This document shows, one piece after another, positions 35,593-43,209 of a stretch of 43,209 bases of DNA (positions are counted from its first letter, which is position 1; each line of letters begins with the position of its first letter). The DNA is taken from contig NZ_AQXM01000044.1 of assembly GCF_000376245.1 (NCBI RefSeq), forward strand, positions 1 to 43,209, read 5' to 3'. A program made the translations under genes and the position numbers. The stretch is from Acaricomes phytoseiuli DSM 14247 (GTDB taxonomy: Bacteria; Actinomycetota; Actinomycetes; Actinomycetales; Micrococcaceae). The notes beneath the pieces were generated by a model. It ran no database searches and was not told the DNA's origin. It worked only from the letters and a program-made list of their open reading frames with translations.

Positions 35593-37344
35593 TTATTTGC
35601 TGCGCTCCAGCTCAGCTTGGTCGAGCAATTCACGAGCATGATCCCGTGCCCGCTGGGAATCTTCCTGGCCCGCAAGCATCCGGGCGAGTTCCGCGACCCG
35701 CTCCTCCTGATCCAGGGCCATGACGTCCGATGATGTCAGCTGAGCATCACTCGTCTTGAGCACCCGAATATGACGGTCGGCAAAAGCCGCAACCTGGGGT
35801 AGATGGGTCACGACGATGACCTGGACATGCTGCGCCAGGGCGGCGAGCCGCCGCCCGATCTCCACCGCAGCCTTACCCCCGACTCCGGCATCCACTTCAT
35901 CGAAGACAAAGGTGGGAACGGGATCTGCAGCCGCGAGAACCACCTCCAGGGCGAGCATCACCCGGGATAGCTCCCCTCCCGATGCTCCCTTCGCCACCGG
36001 CCGCAGCGCCGCGCCTGGATGCGGTTGCAGCAGGAACGCCACGTCATCGATACCGTAAGGCCCACGGTCCGACGGCTTCACCTCGATCTGCACTCTAGCC
36101 TGCGGCATCGCGAGCGTCGTGAGTTCGGCAGTGACCCGCTCGGAGAGCTCCGCCGCCGCTGCCTTTCGATCCTGGCGCAGCTGAGCAGCCAGGGCATCCA
36201 GCTGGCTCCCGGCTTCTTGCACCGCGGCTTCCAGCGCTGCGATGGAATCCGTTCCGCCCTGCAGATCCGCAAGAATTAGGGCCGCATCCTGTGACCAGGA
36301 CAGAAGCGCGTCGACCGTGTCATGGCCATGCGTGCGCAGCAGTTTGTTGAGCTCGCCCCGCCGGTCCTCGATGACGACCAGCCGGCCCTGGGCATCGGCG
36401 TCCAGGCCCGCCTGGTAGCTGGCGAGCTCGGCAGCGATGTCATTGAGCAGATAACCCGCCTCTGTGAGCCGCTCCGCGGCGCGTCCTAGCGCTTCATCAT
36501 GTTCAGAGACCTGATCCAGCGCACGCCGAGCAGTGTCGACGAGCGACGTGGCATCGGGAGCCTCGCCGAAGTCTTCTCGGATCAGAAGCTCGTGAGCCGC
36601 ACCCGCTGCTAGGCGGAGGGCTTCCAGATGAGTCAGCCGCAAAGACTCCGCCTTGAGCTGCACGTCCTCTCCGGGCTGGGGATCGACCCGTTCCACCTCG
36701 GCGAGGGCGGCTTCCAGATCAGCAGCCTGCCGCTGCCGTTCGGCACCTGAGTCCTGGCGCTGCCGAAGCCTGGCGCTGTCCTGCCGCCACCGTTCATACA
36801 GTGACCGGTACTCCGCGAGGCAGTCCCGGAACCGCGGGAAGGACCCGGCAGTTCCCGAAGCGGCGAAGGCGTCGAGGGCTTCACGCTGAGCCGTGGAGCT
36901 GCGCAGCCGGATCTGCTCACTCTGGCCGTGCACTGCGACGAGCTCGGAGCCCACTTCCGAGAGCACTGCGGCGGGCACCGAACGGCCACCGAGAAAAGCT
37001 CTGCTGCGGCCGTCTGCGGCAACGGTCCGGGAAATCAGGAGCTCGGTGGCGGCTGACTGCTCAGCATCCTCGGGGCCCTCCTCGAGCTGCGCGCCGGCTT
37101 CTTCTGCGCGGCTCAGAGCAGCATGCCCGGCCCCCAGGAGCACCGTGGCTTCTGCAGCAGCGGCCTTAGCGCCCAGACGGACTGTCCCGGAATCGGCGCG
37201 GGCACCGAGCAGCAGGCCCAGGGCAGTCACCACCATGGTCTTGCCCGCCCCGGTCTCCCCCGTGACCACGGTGAACCCCGGCCCGAGCGGAAGCGAGGCC
37301 TCGGCGATCACGCCCAGGTCCCGGATCCTGATCTCCTCGATCAC
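35593..37344 (-). CDS. recN: DNA repair protein RecN
   Basis: RecN is an SMC-like ATPase acting early in double-strand break repair. Walker [10 protein letters not shown] is at residues 29-37, and long coiled coils follow, including the Ala/Glu-rich segment [13 protein letters not shown]. The signature [19 protein letters not shown] and Walker [26 protein letters not shown] lie in the C-terminal third. At 583 residues it has normal length. It follows nadK by 60 bp and lies in the conserved tlyA-nadK-recN order. Confidence 0.96.
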   Translation of the reverse strand: MIEEIRIRDLGVIAEASLPLGPGFTVVTGETGAGKTMVVTALGLLLGARADSGTVRLGAKAAAAEATVLLGAGHAALSRAEEAGAQLEEGPEDAEQSAATELLISRTVAADGRSRAFLGGRSVPAAVLSEVGSELVAVHGQSEQIRLRSSTAQREALDAFAASGTAGSFPRFRDCLAEYRSLYERWRQDSARLRQRQDSGAERQRQAADLEAALAEVERVDPQPGEDVQLKAESLRLTHLEALRLAAGAAHELLIREDFGEAPDATSLVDTARRALDQVSEHDEALGRAAERLTEAGYLLNDIAAELASYQAGLDADAQGRLVVIEDRRGELNKLLRTHGHDTVDALLSWSQDAALILADLQGGTDSIAALEAAVQEAGSQLDALAAQLRQDRKAAAAELSERVTAELTTLAMPQARVQIEVKPSDRGPYGIDDVAFLLQPHPGAALRPVAKGASGGELSRVMLALEVVLAAADPVPTFVFDEVDAGVGGKAAVEIGRRLAALAQHVQVIVVTHLPQVAAFADRHIRVLKTSDAQLTSSDVMALDQEERVAELARMLAGQEDSQRARDHARELLDQAELERSK

Positions 37345-37404
37345 GCCTTGCCCCTCCAGATACTCTTCCTGCTGTGCTGTATTCGTGATTCGTGATTCGC
37401 GCTG

Positions 37405-38472
37405 CTAGTCCACCGTGTCCTGCGGATCCGGCAGCGCCCCGCGAGGTTTGGGCCGGACCAGCGGAATTGGTTCGGTCCCGGCATCCGAGGCATGGTCGAC
37501 AGGCCCGCGCCAGCCGGAAACCGGCAGTTCGAATTTGCGGACCAGACGCGCGGAGAAAGGCACCGAACGAACCCTGGCTAACATCACCGGAAGCGCGGAG
37601 CGGGTCACTTCGATCCGGGATCCCGGAGGCAGCGGCCAGGAACGCCTGCCATCGCACCACATGATGCCGTGGGCTTCCGTCCGGTCGAGCACTTCTACCG
37701 CGAGCATCGAGCCCGGCGCTACGACCAGCGGCCTGGAGAACAGAGCGTGGGCGCTGATCGGCACCATCAAGATGGCATCAACACCGGGCCAAACCACCGG
37801 ACCGCCCGCTGAGAAAGCATACGCTGTGGAACCAGTGGGCGTGGCCACGACCACGCCATCGCAGCCGAAGGCGCTGAGCGGCCGCCCGTCGACCTCGGTG
37901 ACGACCTCCAGCATCCGTTCCCGGTCGCTTTTCTCCACGGAGACTTCGTTGAGCGCCCAGGTGCGCGCTGCTTTGACTCCGCCGACCCAGAGCGTGACGT
38001 CGATCGTCATCCGCTCCTCGACCTCGTATCGCCGCTGCACTACGCGCTCGACCGTATGCGCCAGATCCGACCGCTCGCTCTCGGCCAGGAATCCCACGTG
38101 CCCGAGGTTGACCCCGAGCAGAGGCACTTCGGCACCGCGTACCAGCTCAGCGGCCCGCAGAATGGTGCCATCGCCGCCGAGCACGATCACCAGCTCGATT
38201 CCGGGAAGCTCGGCGGAAAGCTGTTCCGGCTCCCCGGAAAGCGATATCGCCGGGACGGATTGCTCCGGGAAGTGCACTCGCATATCCGCGAGGTCATCCG
38301 CGGTCATCATGGTGTCGATCCCGGCTTTATGGAGTTCTTCGCAGACGTACCGGGCAGCTGACATCGCCTCGGCGCGCCCGGTATGCACCAGAATCAATAC
38401 CGCGCGGCCCCCTGACTCCCCGGGCACCCCAGGCTGCTGGGCACCAGGAACGCTCCTGGGGGTCTGCTGCAT
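37405..38472 (-). CDS. nadK: NAD kinase
   Basis: NadK phosphorylates NAD to NADP. Motif GGDGTILRAAE and the following NLGHVGFLAE are diagnostic, as is TPTGSTAYAFSAGGPVVWP. I start at the ATG 38472 because GGAGGA lies six bases upstream; an ATG at 38511 is the longest start but lacks a ribosome-binding site. The chosen form has 355 residues, longer than usual because of a Gly/Pro-rich N-terminus and a Pro-rich C-terminus. It sits between tlyA and recN in the conserved order. Confidence 0.95.
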   Translation of the reverse strand: MQQTPRSVPGAQQPGVPGESGGRAVLILVHTGRAEAMSAARYVCEELHKAGIDTMMTADDLADMRVHFPEQSVPAISLSGEPEQLSAELPGIELVIVLGGDGTILRAAELVRGAEVPLLGVNLGHVGFLAESERSDLAHTVERVVQRRYEVEERMTIDVTLWVGGVKAARTWALNEVSVEKSDRERMLEVVTEVDGRPLSAFGCDGVVVATPTGSTAYAFSAGGPVVWPGVDAILMVPISAHALFSRPLVVAPGSMLAVEVLDRTEAHGIMWCDGRRSWPLPPGSRIEVTRSALPVMLARVRSVPFSARLVRKFELPVSGWRGPVDHASDAGTEPIPLVRPKPRGALPDPQDTVD

Positions 38473-38484
38473 GCCGTCTCCTCC
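38473..38484 (-). promoter_or_regulatory. Ribosome-binding site setting the nadK start
   Basis: GGAGGA (38484-38479) followed by a six-base spacer and ATG at 38472. It is one of the best Shine-Dalgarno matches in the window and argues against the longer ATG at 38511. Confidence 0.7.
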
Positions 38485-38515
38485 ATCTAGCAAGGCCGTC
38501 ACGTATTTCATTCGG

Positions 38516-39388
38516 TCAGCCTGATAACGGATGCTCCGGCCATAGTCTGCTCACAACAGCAGCCGGGCTCTCCCCTTCGAGCATAATCGCCTTCGGCTGC
38601 CAAGCCGAAAGAACTTCCCCGCCGGCAGAGTCATTTTCGGCTGAGCTGGACGGCTTACTGAGCCAGAGGAAGTACTCCCGGTTGCCATCCTGACCCGGTA
38701 GCGCACTCATCGCGATGCCCAGGAGCAGCAAGCCGGCGTCCAGCGCCGACTCCAGTACCACGGTTACCGCACGGCGGCGCTCTGACTCACTGGTGACCAC
38801 TCCGGTCTTCGCCAGCCGTTCCCGGCCCACTTCGAACTGGGGTTTGACCATGAGCAGAAGCTCTCCGCCCCGCTCGGTGGCACGCGCCAATGGTGCCAGC
38901 ACCAGAGTCAGGGAGATGAAAGAGAGGTCCGCGACGGTCAGCGCTGCCTGACCGTCTAGATCAGCGGAATCCAAATCCCGGATGTTCAAACCTTCGTGAA
39001 CACGCACCCGAGAATCGGCTCTCAACGACTCCACCAGTTGACCGTGGCCGACATCCACCGCCAGGACTTCAGCCGCCCCGGCCTCCAGAAGCACCTGCGT
39101 GAACCCTCCAGTGGAGGCCCCGGCATCGAGGCAGCGCAGCCCACTGGGGTCGATGCCGAATCGATCCAGCGCACCCTGCAGTTTGAGCGCAGCTCGAGAG
39201 ACATATCTGCTGCTATCGCTCGGCTGCACGCTCAGATCAGCCCCCGCGTCGACGTGCTGCGCCGGCTTCTCGGCTACCGCACCGTCGATGCGCACCACTC
39301 CTTCAGCGATGAGCTTGGCCGCTTGAGTGCGCGAACGCGCCAAGCCGCGGCTCAGCAGCTCCTGATCCAGGCGGGGCACAGTCGTCAA
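38516..39388 (-). CDS. tlyA: rRNA 2'-O-methyltransferase TlyA
   Basis: TlyA methylates ribose 2'-OH of cytidines in 16S and 23S rRNA; in mycobacteria its loss gives capreomycin resistance. The N-terminal S4 domain (RLDQELLSRGLARSRTQAAKLI) leads to a FtsJ-like SAM domain with LDAGASTGGFTQVLLEAGA and DLSFISLTLVLAPL. The 290-residue length is slightly above usual; a Ser-rich insert (KPSSSAENDSAGG) near residue 245 accounts for it. It starts in an ATGA overlap with the small upstream gene. Confidence 0.94.
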   Translation of the reverse strand: MTTVPRLDQELLSRGLARSRTQAAKLIAEGVVRIDGAVAEKPAQHVDAGADLSVQPSDSSRYVSRAALKLQGALDRFGIDPSGLRCLDAGASTGGFTQVLLEAGAAEVLAVDVGHGQLVESLRADSRVRVHEGLNIRDLDSADLDGQAALTVADLSFISLTLVLAPLARATERGGELLLMVKPQFEVGRERLAKTGVVTSESERRRAVTVVLESALDAGLLLLGIAMSALPGQDGNREYFLWLSKPSSSAENDSAGGEVLSAWQPKAIMLEGESPAAVVSRLWPEHPLSG

Positions 39389-39681
39389 TCGGCTGAGCCG
39401 GCCCCGGTTTCCGGAGCCTCCACAGCATCAGCAGCGTCAGCAGCGGCAGCAGCGGCATCGAGTTCTTCGCGGAGTCCTTGATGGAGCCGCTCGTAGGTGG
39501 CCGCGTGCTCGGCGATGTCCCGTTCGGGCAGGTCAGCAAGAAGGTTCATGAGCTGATCCACTGCGGCATCTCCGGTGGCACTCAGGCCTGCAGGCCAAGG
39601 AGTAGGTTCCGAGCTGAATTCAGCTCCCGGCAGGGCGCGCTGCTCTGCCGGCAGAAAAGCTGCTGCATCAGTCATGGGCAC
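39385..39681 (-). CDS. Small conserved hypothetical protein between HAD phosphatase and tlyA
   Basis: The 98-residue product has no recognised domain. The middle (VDQLMNLLADLPERDIAEHAATYERLHQGLREEL) is predicted helical, and the tail is Ala/Glu-rich and probably disordered. A small gene of unknown function occupies the same place in other actinobacteria (Rv1693 in M. tuberculosis). It overlaps tlyA by four bases. ATG at 39681 or 39675 could be the start. It may be a partner or accessory of TlyA, but nothing in the sequence proves this. Confidence 0.75.
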   Translation of the reverse strand: MPMTDAAAFLPAEQRALPGAEFSSEPTPWPAGLSATGDAAVDQLMNLLADLPERDIAEHAATYERLHQGLREELDAAAAAADAADAVEAPETGAGSAD

Positions 39682-39700
39682 AGTTTAGTTCAATCGGTTT

Positions 39701-39742
39701 AGTCCAGCCGAGTAAGTCCAGCCGAGCTAGTCCAGCCGAGCA
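39701..39742. repeat. Three tandem copies of a 14-bp unit
   Basis: AGTCCAGCCGAGTA, AGTCCAGCCGAGCT and AGTCCAGCCGAGCA follow each other without gaps at 39701, 39715 and 39729, in the 68-bp spacer between the HAD gene and the small hypothetical gene. They differ only in the last two bases. This is a candidate variable-number repeat; the spacing may affect coupling of the two genes. Confidence 0.85.
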
Positions 39743-39749
39743 GTTCGGC

Positions 39750-40757
39750 TCAGCTCGACCATTCGATGCTGGGCTTCGCGGCATGGTCCGGATGCTCCGC
39801 CCACCAGGCGGCGGCAGCGGCTCGCCTGCCATCCAGGGATCCTGCAGGTGCGCTGATCAGCAGCTCATCCCCCGCGGCCTCGGCCCGAGCCTGCCCGCAC
39901 CGGACTCCTGCGCCTTCTCGCTCGCACCGGGGTGCGGCGTCGAAGATCTGTTCCAGCGAGTCCAGGAAATAATCCGGCCGCTCTTCCGGTGCAGCGGCCA
40001 GCGCACTGGCCACATCATTGATCCCGGTCAGCACCAGTGCGGTGCTGAAACCAGCGTTGCACCCACCGCGGATATCCGTATCCAGACGATCACCGATCAC
40101 CAGCGGTTTACGGGCTGCCAGCCGCTCCGCCGCGAGCCGGAATAATGCGGCCTCTGGCTTCCCTGCGACCAGAGGCCGACGTCCAGTGGCCTGCGCTACC
40201 GCTCCGACCAGAGTGCCATTGCCCGGAGCGACCCCTCGGGCCACCGGAATGGTGAGATCCGTATTGGTGGCGATCCACAGCGCTCCATCGCTGATAGCGA
40301 AAGCGGCCTCGGCGAGATCCCGCCAGCCGAGGTCCGGCGAGAAGCCCTGGATCACCGCGGCGGGAGGCTCCGCCAGGTCCCGCTCTCGCAGCGCCCGGAA
40401 ACCGAGTGCGCTGACCTCGGCCGCGAGCGCCTCAGCCCCCACCACCAGAACCGTCGCCCCACGCTGCAGCCGTTCTGCGAGCAGTTCGGCACCGGCCTGC
40501 GCGGAGCCGAAGACCTGCTCCGGTTCCGCCGGCGCCCCCAGCTCGCGTAGGTGGGCAGCGACCTGCTGCGGGCTACGCGAGGCATTATTCGTGACATAAC
40601 CGAGCTTAAGCCCGGAACGGGTGGCCTGGTCGAGCGCCGGAATCGCCCCAGCAATGGCTTCCGGGCCGGCGTACACCACTCCATCCAGATCGCAGAGCAG
40701 TGCGTCATAAAGCTCGGCGAGCACGATGCCCTCGCTTCCGGCCTGAACAGGCATCAC
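39750..40757 (-). CDS. HAD-superfamily IIA phosphatase (NagD/4-nitrophenylphosphatase type)
   Basis: This 335-residue cytosolic phosphatase has motif I CDLDGVVYAG (nucleophile Asp23, Asp25), the motif II region YVTNNASRSP, and the C2A cap typical of class IIA. Motif III is Lys in VAGKPEAALF and motif IV is GDRLDTDIRGG. The natural substrate is unknown; relatives act on glycerol-phosphate, UMP or pyridoxal phosphate. GTG at 40757 overlaps the TPR gene stop; ATG at 40754 is the alternative. The last 70 residues after the HAD core are extra compared with NagD. Confidence 0.9.
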   Translation of the reverse strand: MMPVQAGSEGIVLAELYDALLCDLDGVVYAGPEAIAGAIPALDQATRSGLKLGYVTNNASRSPQQVAAHLRELGAPAEPEQVFGSAQAGAELLAERLQRGATVLVVGAEALAAEVSALGFRALRERDLAEPPAAVIQGFSPDLGWRDLAEAAFAISDGALWIATNTDLTIPVARGVAPGNGTLVGAVAQATGRRPLVAGKPEAALFRLAAERLAARKPLVIGDRLDTDIRGGCNAGFSTALVLTGINDVASALAAAPEERPDYFLDSLEQIFDAAPRCEREGAGVRCGQARAEAAGDELLISAPAGSLDGRRAAAAAWWAEHPDHAAKPSIEWSS

Positions 40758-41845
40758 TAGTCCTGAACCTGCTGTTCCGGCCTGCTCTCTTCCGATGGCT
40801 CAGTGTCAGCGTCGTCATCATCACCCAGCAGGTCGATGATCTCCGGTTCCTCTTCGGCACCGAGCGCCCGTTCAGCCAGGGCAGCCTGCTTGCGCCAGGA
40901 AGTCGCTTCGTCGTTCCGGCCCAGCTGATCCAGGACCTCAGCATAGGCTTGGAAGAGCCGGGGCGAGAAGGAGAAAGCGCGGTTCTTGTCCAGGTGCGGA
41001 ATCCGCAGCTCAGCAGCGGCTGCCTGCCACTGCCCCTGGTCGCCACGGGCCCCTGCCGCCACGATAGCGAGTTCGGCCCGGCCTGCGGCATCCAGTTCAG
41101 CGGCTTCTGGGCTGTGCGCCAGTTCAAGCGCCCTATCCGGCCGGCCGAGGCCTCGTTCGCTGTCCGCCATCAGGGGCAGGTGCAGATGCGCTCCGGAGAT
41201 CCGGCGGAAGGTGCGCAGCTCGCGCAGAGCCTCATCATAATGACCTGCGGCGTAAGCGGTGAGGCCCACGGCTTCGCGCACAGCAGCCAGGCGGCCGCCT
41301 CGGCGGCTTGCCGCAAGCGCGTGCTGGAACGCCAGCTCCGGCTCTTCATCGATCAACCGGCCCGCCATGACCAGATGCTTGGCCACCCATTCCCCGTTAC
41401 GGGTTTCCAGAGTGCGCAGCTGGGCGCGGATGGTGCCATCGAGCTCCGTGCCCGTGACGCCTTCATCGATATCGGGCGAGCGCTCCCGGTCGGGACGATT
41501 CGACCGGCGCAGGTCCCGGGGGTTGGCGATCCTGCCGTCAGCATCCCGAACGCCCTGCTCTCGCCCATCGCCTCTGACGCTCTCGCGATTCTCGCGCTGC
41601 GGCCTGGGCCGCTCGACCCGCATCGGTTTCCCGTCCGCGCGCTCTTCGCCCCGCCGGTAGCTGTTGGCATCACGACCTAGCTGCTGCGGACTCTCCGACG
41701 CGCCCCGCCGAGACCGCCCATCGCTACGACGTTCAGAGGAAGAAGATCGCTTCTGGTCAGCACGATCCCGGTGTTCTAATCGACGAGGCTCACCCCGTCG
41801 CGAGTCACCGGAGCGGCGCACCCCGTCTTCGCTATGTTCCGGCAT
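40757..41845 (-). CDS. TPR-like helical-repeat protein with basic N-terminal tail
   Basis: The 362-residue protein starts with about 130 residues extremely rich in Arg, Asp, Ser and Glu, probably disordered and possibly RNA-binding. The remaining residues about 135-335 are alternating helices of the TPR type (GEWVAKHLVMAGRLIDEEPELAFQHALAASRRGG, then AYAAGHYDEALRELRTFRRI, then AELAIVAAGARGDQGQW). The tail is acidic. A TPR protein stands here in other actinobacteria as well (equivalent to Rv1691). Its function is unknown. tyrS, which usually follows upstream, is not seen; the amine oxidase pseudogene lies there. Confidence 0.8.
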   Translation of the reverse strand: MPEHSEDGVRRSGDSRRGEPRRLEHRDRADQKRSSSSERRSDGRSRRGASESPQQLGRDANSYRRGEERADGKPMRVERPRPQRENRESVRGDGREQGVRDADGRIANPRDLRRSNRPDRERSPDIDEGVTGTELDGTIRAQLRTLETRNGEWVAKHLVMAGRLIDEEPELAFQHALAASRRGGRLAAVREAVGLTAYAAGHYDEALRELRTFRRISGAHLHLPLMADSERGLGRPDRALELAHSPEAAELDAAGRAELAIVAAGARGDQGQWQAAAAELRIPHLDKNRAFSFSPRLFQAYAEVLDQLGRNDEATSWRKQAALAERALGAEEEPEIIDLLGDDDDADTEPSEESRPEQQVQD

Positions 41846-41888
41846 AACCCCTCATTCCTCGCTACTGCTCATCTGAGCCAAGCCCGCA

Positions 41889-42934
41889 TTATTCTACCGT
41901 GTCTGTGTCTTCCGAAACGCCTTCCGAAAATTCGTCGAGAATGTCCTGAGCCGCCTGCTTACCCATCCGCAGAGCACCATCGACGTGCTGGAATCCTTCA
42001 GCGGCCACGTCTGAACTTGCCCAGTGAATCGGCCCGATGGATTGGCGCTGATCCGCCCCGTAACGGCTCAACCCACCCAAGTCGAAACTGGCGGCATATC
42101 CTCCACGAGTCCATTCTTCGCTGGCCCAGTCAGAGTCGAAATACACTTCGGAGTGCAGGGCCTCCGACCCCAGATAACGTGAGAGGGACTCCAAGATCAG
42201 GCGGCGACGCTCGGCTTCGGGCAGAGCCAGCATCTGATCTGCGGCTTCATCGCTGACGAAACCGACTAGCGTGCCGCGCGGATCATCATGATTCGTGTTG
42301 TCATAAACCTCTTGTACGAGCCGCCTCACGCCGAATCCGGTGCCGGAAAGGCCGTTCTCACGCCAGAATGGGCGGTGGTAAACGGCGTGCACTTTGATCA
42401 CCAGTCCCATGGACAGGTGTTGATGCATCTGCTGCTGGCGCGCAGGCAGGAGCGGCATGAAGGAAATCTAGCTGTAGAGGGTCGGCAGTATTGCGATGAT
42501 CGCTCGACGGGCTTACACCCGGTGTTGCGTTTCAGAAGCCGCATCTGCCCGAGCGTGACCCGATCTTTTTGCCACTGCAGCACACTCACCGGTGCCTCGA
42601 GAACCGCCGAGCCGGTAAGCTGATCCGCTAAGGCTTGGCTGACCGACTGCATGCCGCCGACGATTCTGCGATCCAGGATGAAGTTCTCATTCAGGATATT
42701 GCTGAATGATCCAGCTGAGGCCGCTATCTTGACTGCCTTCAAGGCGGAAAAGGCATGGACCGGCTTGGTGAGCATCGCGCCGGCGATGAACATCCCGATC
42801 AAACGGCAGGCCTACGAGTCCGTCGATTACCGCTCCAACCAAGCCGCAAAAGACACCGTATCCAGCTCTCGAGCTCTCGAATGCGTCCAGGGTTCTTTTG
42901 CGCCCAGCTCTAAGGCTAGGCCGTCGAGCTGGGC
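41889..42934 (-). pseudogene. Flavin-containing amine oxidase, decayed and truncated by IS insertion
   Basis: The minus strand carries the C-terminal two thirds of a flavin monoamine oxidase. The segment LDGLALELGAKEPW starts exactly at the IS boundary. In-frame stops TAA (42827-42829) and TAG (42812-42814) precede RLIGMFIAGAMLTKPVHAFSAL and RRIVGGMQSVSQALADQL. A one-base loss near 42548-42550 (in VTLG) shifts the frame, and two more stops occur in the new frame (TAA 42513-42515; TAG 42468-42470). From there MPLLPARQQQMHQHLSMGLVIK runs open to the C-terminus at 41889, with the FAD-end motif GPIHWASSDVAAEGFQHVDGALRMG. The FAD-binding N-terminus is missing. The intact enzyme would oxidise amines to aldehydes. 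Confidence 0.88.
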
Positions 42935-43209
42935 TGAATCGCCCCGGTGTGTCCGGAGGGTTTCTCAAACGGTCAGCTCAACGGGTTGTTGGGCTGTGGT
43001 TTTAGCGTAGGGGTCTGCTTCGAGTTCTGCCGGTGGGATGTCTCCGCAGTGCTCGTAGAGGCGATGGTGGTTGTACCAATCAACCCATTCAGCCGTCGCG
43101 ATCTCGATCTCTTCGAGGTTTCGCCAGGGCTTGCCCGGTTTGATCAGCTCGGTTTTATACAGCCCGTTGATCGTCTCAGCGAGGGCGTTATCGTAGCTAT
43201 CGCCGACAG
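42935..43209. mobile_element. IS3-family insertion sequence, right-hand part only
   Basis: TGAATCGCCCCGGTGTGTCC at 42935 looks like a terminal inverted repeat of actinobacterial IS3-family elements. It is directly followed by the transposase stop and interrupts the amine oxidase reading. The other end lies outside the window, so the target duplication cannot be checked. Confidence 0.75.
42965..43209 (-). CDS. IS3-family transposase OrfB (C-terminal part)
   Basis: Eighty-one codons at the window edge read VGDSYDNALAETINGLYKTEL, then NLEEIEIATAEWVDWYNHHRLYEHCGDIPPAE, and stop at TGA 42965-42967. This is the end of the DDE integrase domain: the Glu in ALAET is the last catalytic acid, and W-V-D-W-Y-N-x-x-R-L is a family hallmark. 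The 5' part lies outside the window. It is intact as far as seen, so the element may still be mobile. Confidence 0.93.
   Translation of the reverse strand, partial: VGDSYDNALAETINGLYKTELIKPGKPWRNLEEIEIATAEWVDWYNHHRLYEHCGDIPPAELEADPYAKTTAQQPVELTV

Overview
The window is chromosomal DNA from a high-GC actinobacterium, most likely a member of the Micrococcaceae (Arthrobacter/Renibacterium/Psychromicrobium type). The main reason is gene order. Read leftward from about 41.8 kb, the minus strand carries TPR protein, HAD phosphatase, small hypothetical, tlyA, nadK, recN, pyrG, Nudix, xerD, and later parA, scpA, scpB, rluB, tyrA, cmk, plsC, der. This is the backbone known from Mycobacterium tuberculosis as Rv1691-Rv1713. 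At least five genes are broken by nonsense codons or frameshifts, and an IS3-type element enters at the right edge, so the genome is eroding. The decay recalls Renibacterium, but the species is not proven.

Layout. 1-1.1 kb: a partial AT-rich gene for a secreted CAP-domain protein, a 0.5-kb gene-poor stretch with repeats and a CRP/GlxR-like site, a long hairpin and tRNA-Pro(GGG). 1.2-4.9 kb: an SDR, a CopB-type metal P-type ATPase behind a perfect CsoR-like operator, and a DinB-fold protein. 4.9-8.5 kb: three adjacent pseudogenes (two paralogous dienelactone-hydrolase-like proteins and an NAD(P)H-binding protein) divergent from an intact MmyB-like regulator. 8.5-16.4 kb: the parA-scpAB-rluB-tyrA-cmk-plsC-der operon (chromosome segregation, rRNA modification, tyrosine synthesis, CMP kinase, lipid acylation, ribosome assembly).

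16.5-30.8 kb is an accessory block at the conserved xerD/parA junction. It holds a desferrioxamine-type siderophore operon (decarboxylase, amine N-hydroxylase, and one polypeptide fusing the GNAT acyltransferase to the NIS synthetase) behind an iron box; a C4-dicarboxylate transporter divergent from its sensor kinase, whose partner regulator has a nonsense codon; and a GntR-prpD-prpB-prpC operon for the 2-methylcitrate cycle. The cycle turns propionyl-CoA and oxaloacetate into succinate and pyruvate, so dicarboxylate uptake and propionate use sit together.

30.8-41.8 kb returns to the backbone, beginning with an isochorismate synthase coupled to xerD. 41.9-43.2 kb holds a heavily decayed flavin amine oxidase truncated by the IS3-family element.

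I did not find a wholly new defence or mobile system. The most unusual items are the fused siderophore enzyme, the paired GntR boxes 50 bp apart, the orphaned sensor kinase, and the repeat-bearing tRNA-flanking stretch that looks like an old integration site.
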